A DNA stretch of 64,000 nt from NCBI GenBank assembly GCA_014607495.2, contig CP053152.1, positions 7,192,001 to 7,256,000 of the forward strand, in the 5' to 3' direction. The translations under genes were made by a program, and so were the position numbers. This DNA comes from Carposina sasakii (lineage: Eukaryota; Arthropoda; Insecta; Lepidoptera; Carposinidae). This document shows positions 58,296 to 64,000 of the stretch, piece by piece; within the stretch, counting starts at the first letter, position 1; every line of letters begins with the position of its first letter. The notes under the pieces were generated by a model that made no database searches, was not told where the DNA came from, and saw nothing but the letters and a program-made list of their open reading frames with translations.

Positions 58296-59056
58296 TATTT
58301 CTTATTCATGTAAGACGAAATGAAAAATTAGTAAACATACACGGATGTTAGGCTTATCACTACAAATGTACAATATCTTATTTCTTATTACAAATAAATA
58401 AAATTATACGTCAGCGACGGGTTAGGAACCCATTGCAATCAGTTTTCAGATTGATGAAAAAAAACATAGTTTAGTAACGATTTTGATATATTTTCAAGAT
58501 GGAGTCGATGAAAAATATTGTATTTTTACGTATCAAGTTGCTTTGGTCGTACTATAACAATAGACAACTTTCTAAAAATGACGTTTCCTCACAGGATACC
58601 ATAGACATAAAAGTAGTATTTTAATGATTATTGGCAAAAAAGTAAGATTATTCGTCCATCTCACAGTGTTTTTCAAGTGAATTGTTCTTTTTAAAGTAAT
58701 AAGTTTCAATGTAGCGGAAAATTAGAAGGATTCTTTTGCCTACAATAATTAAAAATAATAATAAAAAAACAAAATTGTCTTGTTGAGTTTCTCGCGAAAA
58801 TGTCGAAATAAACTAAGTTTAATTCTATTTAGGGAAAAATCTTTCTGTAATATTGTTTTTTGCAAAATTTTATTTTTATAACTGTGTACATTTATATTTG
58901 TTTCAATTACTTTGTGCAGGTAAACATACATTGGATACATAACCTTAGCATATTGTTTTAAATTTAAATCCTTCGTATAAGAGCATATATTTGATAAGTA
59001 AGTAATATTAATAATTTTGTTGTTCCAATGATTTCAAATTCAATCTTCCTTTTGCT
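58296..59056. promoter_or_regulatory. Shared upstream region of TBPH (-) and Smg6 (+)
   Basis: The 761 bp between the two start codons must hold both 5' leaders and promoters unless leaders are spliced from elsewhere. It is AT-rich. No TATA box or clear initiator pair could be chosen, and no transposon was recognised in it. Divergent spacing of this size is typical of bidirectional promoters. Confidence 0.55.
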
Positions 59057-60128
59057 ATGGGTGATGATTACAAAGATTTCAAGAGAGGTAAACCACAACA
59101 GAAGCTTTACAAACCTGGCAGTGGGCCGTTAAGACGGTCTGGTTATGGTTTGGATGCAAAAATGGATTCATTTGAGCTGTCCAGAAGTCGAGACCGTATT
59201 CACTATGGATCTCGCAATTCACTAAATGGAGAAGAAGGTAATACTGCTACCAGAGAGCAGTCCAATACGCGACATAAAAAACCTGAGCAGCAGTTGTATG
59301 TAGCAAGAAATGCAGACTCAAATACTGATGTTGACAGACATTCTAAAAGGTGTGATAATTCTAGTCAGTACAACAATAGAAGAAATTCAAGCAGACCAGA
59401 AAAGCATGGTTTTAGTGCAGGAACCTTTCCTAAAGGTTCTTCAAAACGAGACAGATATGCAGAATACCAGTCTAGAGAAGGTTTAAATACCGATATAAAT
59501 TACAATAGAAACTATAGGCAGCAATCTGAGACTAGATCAACCTCCCCAACACACTGCAATAAGGAACAAAATATGTCAGATAGAAATAGAGATAGCAGAA
59601 GTATGGAAACATCTACAGGCAGGCATATGTCTGGAGCAGGTGGGAAGCCCCCATCTGGTCGAAGAAACTCTGCTGGGTATCCTGGTGATTCTTCTAGGCC
59701 TCCTAAACATATGATAAATTTGGATAATTTGCCTCCAAGATTCAGAAAAAAATATTTGGAACAGCAATCTGTTCTGCATAGTTTTGATAGTGTGGATCAT
59801 ATAAATAGAGATAGACAAGTAACTAACAATGCATTTCATAGCAGTAGTTTTAACCACAATCAGCCTCTGCTGCACAATTCGCATGCTGGATGGTCTCAGA
59901 CACTGCCTTCAAGAGGAAGAGGCAGGCTAAAGGATAATGAAGGATTTGACAGAGAAAAGTTTATTAGCACCTATTTAAGAAATAATGATATAAACAATTC
60001 CAGGAGATCCACTCCCAGTAGCTCATATATGAATCTGTATGAACCCAATGCTATAGAAAACAGAAGAATGAATGATGATGATTCTATGACCAGTAGTTAT
60101 ACTAGTCAAAAAGACATATATGATGATG
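59057..60128 (+). CDS. Smg6: Smg6 exon 1
   Basis: Starts MGDDYKDFKRGKPQQKLYKP; the frame is open for 357 codons and leaves by GATGATG|GTAAGT, phase 1. If unspliced the frame would add only 13 residues before a stop. Rich in Ser, Arg, Asn and Asp; both EJC-binding-like motifs are here. Confidence 0.8.
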
Positions 60129-62829
60129 GTAAGTATATTTCTATCTTTGTTAATGGTTATGTAGTTACTTAGCATGTTCATATTATTATAAGGTTTAATT
60201 ATGCTCAAGGTACAATGATAAATAAGAATGGAATTGGGATGACTAATAATGATGATCATAATCACAAATTGGATATGTCAGAAGACCAAAATATATCCCA
60301 TAATATCTCTGAGACAATATCTCATATCTCATCTACTCTAATGGATATGACAAATTTGGTAAGTTGTTATTTTAGTCACTAGGTAGGTATATGTATAATA
60401 TGTGATTCCAAATAACATTGCTCAGCATGATAAAAAAATATTATAATCTTTGCAAGTAATACACTATTTAGCTCAGGGATTCCCGAACTTTTATTCCTCA
60501 TAGACCCCTTTCAAAAGTTATCTGGTTCTGGTGGACCCCCTGGACCCCCTACAGGCCCACATCACATACAAATTAAATGTGAACCCTCATTTTTTCACGC
60601 CAACGTAGACCCCCATCGAGTCTCCTGTGGACCCCTGGGGGTCCACCTGGACCACTTTGGGAACCACTGATTTAGCTAGTCCCAACAAAATGATAAAACA
60701 GTCTGGTTATTAATAACAATAAAAAGTTAATAACAGTGAAAAGATAGCCAGATAAATAGTTTCATTGGTAGGTATCTTTATTTTGTGTATAACATGTATT
60801 GTTACACACCTTTATGTAATTACTAGTGGACGCCCGCGACTTCGTCCGCGTGGACTGCAGAAAAATAAAAATGTTGAAATCACCTGGGAAAATATTTTTT
60901 ACCGGTTTAATTAATAAAAACAAAAATCCAGGGTGTCAGCTAACTCCATACAAAATTTAATTTAAATCGCTCCAACCGTTTTTACGCGGAAGAGTAACAA
61001 ACATCCATCCATACTCACAAACTTTCGCGTTTATATATTATCGATTCCCATTCGGGTGAAGAATTTTTTCCATTTTCTTTATTAATAATTTTATATTATA
61101 TTATTAGAAAGTGCTTATCATGCTGAGCAACTTTTCCTAAGACGGTATTTTCATATCTCTCAAAGTTTAGCTGGGCTGCTAAGGGTTCTGCATCAGGCAG
61201 TCTAGACCTTCAATTTTTTTCTTTCATATCATTTCTACGTCATTTTATTCTTTCATACATATTTTTTGGATAACTTGAACCGTTTACGCAGCGCACGCAA
61301 CGGAAGTCTCCAAAGTTGAATAATTTTCCCCGTTTTTTCCACATTTTCCTCTTATTCTTCGTCCCTATTGGTCGCACTGTGATGATATATAGCCTAAAGC
61401 CTTCCTCGATAAATGGACTATCCAACACAAAAAGAATTTTTTAATTCGACCCAGTAGTTCCGGAGATTAGCGCGTTCAATCAAACAAACAAACAAACAAA
61501 CAAACAAACAAAACGCCATAGGTCCTGGGTTCGAATCCCGGTAGGTGCAAACATTGATATGATGAATATCGATATTTGTTTCCGAGTCATGGATGTTTCT
61601 ATACTTATCTATGTATATTTATATACCGTTGCTTAGTACCCACGACACAAGACCCTAGGGATCTTAATGTGGGACTAAGTTAATGTGTTGTGTAGTGTGT
61701 GAATATTTATTTATTTATTTATTTATTTAAACAAACTCTTCAGCTTTATAATATTATATAGTATAGAGATTTAATACAAAGTTAATGTAACAATATACAT
61801 ACATATGTTACATTGTTAATACATGTTGATTTTGTTAGGACTGGACGGAGGAGGTAGAAAAAAATATAAACCTTGAAGATGCTTGTGATTCATCATCAAC
61901 CAGCTTTTCACAAAATATTAACCCAACTGTGACACAAGACATAAAACCTGTTGAGTCTAAAGAGTCTAAAAGAAGTGGCAAGTCACGCAGAGATAGAAGG
62001 TAGGTTTTTGCACAATTTTAGTCATTCATAATATGCATATATTAGGTACAAAATTAGGCATGTGCCATTAATGTATAAAACAACTTACACAGAATTTAAA
62101 CTTTATAATTTTTTCAAGTTATAATTTTTAATTAAATAAATAATTTAAAAAAATATACTTATGATTTTTTTTCTTAAATGTAAATTTTAACATATTACAG
62201 AAGTTCCAGTAGAGGACATAGAAATTCTGATAAAAGATCAGAAAGGTACAGGAAAGACAGCAATGTCAGTGTTCAGCATGAGCCAGAAAGGAATAGGAAA
62301 GACAGCAGTGTTAGCTTACAGCATGAAACTGTAGGTGGAAGTATGAAGCAAAAGGAGCGAGACAAGACAAGGAAAGACAGTAATGTCAATCTGCAGCATG
62401 AAGCCAGCAGGCAACGCGAAAGGTGTCGCAAGGACAGCAATGCTAGTTTACAACATGAAGCTATAGTTAGCAGTGTGAAGCATGCTGGACGAGAGAGAAG
62501 GGATAGCCACAAAAGTAATCGCTCCTCTACACTTGGCAATAGCAGGGATGATTTGGATCGCTGGAGATCTTTAAGATCTTATAGTAGGGAGCATAGTACT
62601 GAAAGGTAAAGTACAAATTTTAGACTTAAACTGCAATTGCAAAGTTTAGTATGACTATTTCTAACAAAAAATATTCAATTTGGTTTTTTTTTGTGTTTTC
62701 AGGAGGATAGTTTCACAATGCAACAGTAGAGATCCATCTGCAAATAGAGCTTTAAGTCCTCGCGATCATGACGGATTTAGAATGCCAACAGCTGTGCCTA
62801 AACAATCTAATACTGGAAATGGTAATCAT
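59057..62829 (+). CDS. Smg6: Smg6/EST1A-like nonsense-mediated-decay endonuclease (partial, N-terminal half)
   Basis: Exons 59057-60128, 60210-60358, 61839-61999, 62201-62605 and 62703-62829 all have GT-AG borders and agreeing phases, encoding the first 638 residues; the gene runs off the right edge. The region is basic and disordered. Residues 12-27 (KPQQKLYKPGSGPLRR) and 75-85 (KPEQQLYVARN) resemble the two exon-junction-complex-binding motifs of SMG6 (human RPDLEIYKPG and KPDLQIYQPG types). DNLPPRFRKKYLEQ near 228-241 and DWTEEVE at 408-414 are further conserved-looking patches. SMG6 cleaves transcripts near premature stop codons with a C-terminal PIN domain, which would lie outside the window together with the 14-3-3-like domain. 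Other EJC-binding or RS-rich proteins remain possible. Confidence 0.72.
60210..60358 (+). CDS. Smg6: Smg6 exon 2
   Basis: Acceptor TTATGCTCAAG; encodes a stretch with MTNNDDHNHKLDMSEDQN and a run of SETISHISSTLMDMTNL. Donor TTG|GTAAGT, phase 0. The polypyrimidine tract is weak, so the acceptor is less certain than the donor. Confidence 0.65.
60474..60669. mobile_element. hAT-type MITE with perfect 8-bp TSD, Smg6 intron 2
   Basis: The ends CAGGGATTCCCGAAC and (reverse complement of right) CAGTGGTTCCCAAAG are flanked by ATTTAGCT at 60466-60473 and 60670-60677. The 196-bp interior repeats GGACCCCCTGGACCCCC and its complement GGGGGTCCACC. Confidence 0.9.
60823..61045 (+). repeat. Dispersed retroposon copy, Smg6 intron 2
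   Basis: ACTAGTGGACGCCCGCGACT through CAGGGTGTCAGCTAACTCCA to CTTTCGCGTTTATATATTAT, as at 13.6 and 46.2 kb. Confidence 0.8.
61046..61838. other. Rest of Smg6 intron 2: retroposon split by a SINE
   Basis: The segment 61440-61511 (CCAGTAGTTCCGGAGATTAG then (CAAA)n) and 61733-61770 (AAACAAACTCTTCAGCTTTA then TAATATTATATAG) are two halves of one retroposon, the relative of the copy at 8740-8925. They are separated by the SINE. Upstream of 61440 nothing was recognised. Confidence 0.6.
61512..61735 (+). mobile_element. 5'-truncated tRNA-derived SINE, copy 2
   Basis: Begins within ACGCCATAGGTCCTGGGTTC, carries the B box GGTTCGAATCC and the GTACCCACGACACAAGACC body of the copy at 6797, and ends in (TTTA)n. 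It landed in the (CAAA)n tract of an older retroposon. Confidence 0.85.
61839..61999 (+). CDS. Smg6: Smg6 exon 3
   Basis: Acceptor TTTTGTTAG; encodes DWTEEVEKNINLEDACDSSS and ends KRSGKSRRDR. Donor AAG|GTAGGT leaves two bases. Confidence 0.78.
62201..62605 (+). CDS. Smg6: Smg6 exon 4 with RKDSN repeats
   Basis: Acceptor AACATATTACAG. Contains four imperfect copies of RKDSN-x-S-x-QHE (about residues 478-488, 493-503, 518-528 and 537-547), then an RS/RD-rich end (RRDSHKSNRSS, RSLRSYSREHS). Donor AAAG|GTAAAG. Confidence 0.8.
62703..62829 (+). CDS. Smg6: Smg6 exon 5 (last in window)
   Basis: Acceptor TGTGTTTTCAG; encodes RIVSQCNSRDPSANRALSPR and ends GNGNH at CAT|GTAAGT, phase 0. The next exon is beyond position 64000. 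Confidence 0.75.
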
Positions 62830-62859
62830 GTAAGTATCATAATATCAATTAATTAAAAT

Positions 62860-63971
62860 TAGTGATGTGCCGGAGATTCGTATCCGTAGATATCCAAGGC
62901 AAAAAAAAGATCTGTATCCGTGTCCGTATCCTTTATTTTTTGGTGGATCTTTTATGGATCTTTTTACCTTATTAATTTTAAATTTATAAAAGAAATTCTT
63001 TAAATAGGTGATTACTAGTGATTAAATGATTAGCAATAAAAAACGATTAAATTCAATCCAGATGTTTTTTTTATTACCTAAAATCAATATTTGGCTCCTT
63101 TATTTTGCAAACTTATCAGAAGTTACTTACCATAATATCTATCCATACTAATATTATAAATGGGAAAGTAATAAATGTGTGTGTCTGTTTGTTCGTCTTT
63201 TAGGGCAAAACGGAGCGACGAATTGACGTTATTTTTTAAGTGGAGATAGTTGAAAGGATAGTGACATAGGCTACCTTTTGTCTCTTTCTAACCCCCCACT
63301 TTCCTAAAATGGGGGGGTGAAAGTTTGTATGGAGCATTCCGTAATTTCTACATAGAAAGCAAAAAATTGGTATGCGGACTTTTTGACTATAAAAAAATCA
63401 TGCAATTTTTTTTCAATCTGCCCCCAATCCCTTAAAAGAGTTGGTAAAATTTTATATGGGACTTTTCGCAGTTTTCAAGGTAGGAAGCTAAAAATTTAAA
63501 ATGGAAAGTCGTGTTAGTTACACTATTTATAACTCAAAAACGGCTGTACCGATTTGGCTGAAAATGGGTAGGGAGGTAGCTTAGAACTAGGAAATGGGCA
63601 TAGGATACTTTTTATCCCAGGAAAATTTCCCGGATAATTTCGACATATATTGTTCTTTCGTCAGTCCACGCGGACAGGGTCGCGGGCGTGCACTAGTAGT
63701 ATATAACTCAAAGGTAGGAAAATTAACTATCTTCTTAATGAGATCAACATTAAAAGTTATATGATCGATCACCTTTTACTAAGAAATCAAAACTTAGATC
63801 TTCATAATATTTTAAATTTGAATTAAATGATTTTTGAAATCAAGTATTTGTCGCGCGCACCGACAGCGACTGCGTAAGAAAGTTAAGATCCGTATCCGTA
63901 TCCGCGGATATTGACACCAAATATCCATATTCAGATCGCGTATACATTTTTAACGATCCGACACATCACTA
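62860..63971. mobile_element. hAT-like nonautonomous element, copy 2, Smg6 intron 5
   Basis: The ends TAGTGATGTGCCGG and CCGACACATCACTA are flanked by a perfect 8-bp duplication ATTAAAAT (62852-62859 and 63972-63979). GTATCCGTATCCGCGGATAT subterminal steps match the copy at 13379-14376 in reverse. A reverse-oriented retroposon at about 63145-63700 (ending CCACGCGGACAGGGTCGCGG) is inserted in it. Confidence 0.88.
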
Positions 63972-64000
63972 ATTAAAATATGGAAACATATAATTAGCAT

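Noticed and set aside
57950..58351. 133-codon plus-strand frame antisense to TBPH
   Set aside because: It is the complement of the conserved N-terminal domain and RRM1 coding sequence and has no features of its own.
62273..62539. Minus-strand Leu/Cys-rich 88-codon frame
   Set aside because: It is antisense to the RKDSN repeats of Smg6; its repetitive look is inherited from them.

Overview
The window is arthropod nuclear DNA, almost certainly from a moth or butterfly. It is AT-rich, its genes are split by long introns, and it is packed with transposon debris of lepidopteran character: a tRNA-derived SINE, short 'CGACTTCGTCCGCGTGG...TTTATAATATTA' retroposon ends, hAT- and Harbinger-type MITEs, and LINE fragments. 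The four protein-coding genes are ordinary single-copy animal genes. No bacterial, viral or CRISPR-like locus was seen.

Layout. 1-12 kb: mobile-element remnants, including a LINE pseudogene split by a hAT MITE, three TIR elements, a SINE and a small LTR element. 12.2-39.4 kb (+): the slingshot cofilin phosphatase gene (ssh), reconstructed here as eight phase-compatible coding exons (734 codons). It starts with the family N-terminus MALVT-RRSPS and ends in a very GC-rich exon. A second first exon at 17.4-17.8 kb, with an ATG in a strong start context, also splices in phase into exon 3 and suggests an alternative promoter. Its introns hold most of the repeats, among them a THAP-bearing P-like MITE. 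42.6-45.9 kb (-): a five-exon WD40 beta-propeller protein (417 aa) of unassigned function, convergent with ssh. 46-57 kb: no coding sequence, several MITEs, a 279-bp-arm inverted repeat and probably the 3' UTR of the next gene. 57.1-58.3 kb (-): TBPH, the TDP-43 orthologue, with its whole 410-aa coding region in one exon. 59.1-62.8 kb and off the right edge (+): five exons of a gene best read as Smg6 (EST1A), the nonsense-mediated-decay endonuclease, from two exon-junction-complex-binding-like motifs at its N-terminus.

Relationships. TBPH and Smg6 are head to head with about 760 bp between start codons, so they may share a promoter; both act in RNA metabolism. ssh acts on actin turnover and is functionally separate. 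All exon models come from reading splice sites, phase and family similarity by eye. No alignment or transcript data were available.
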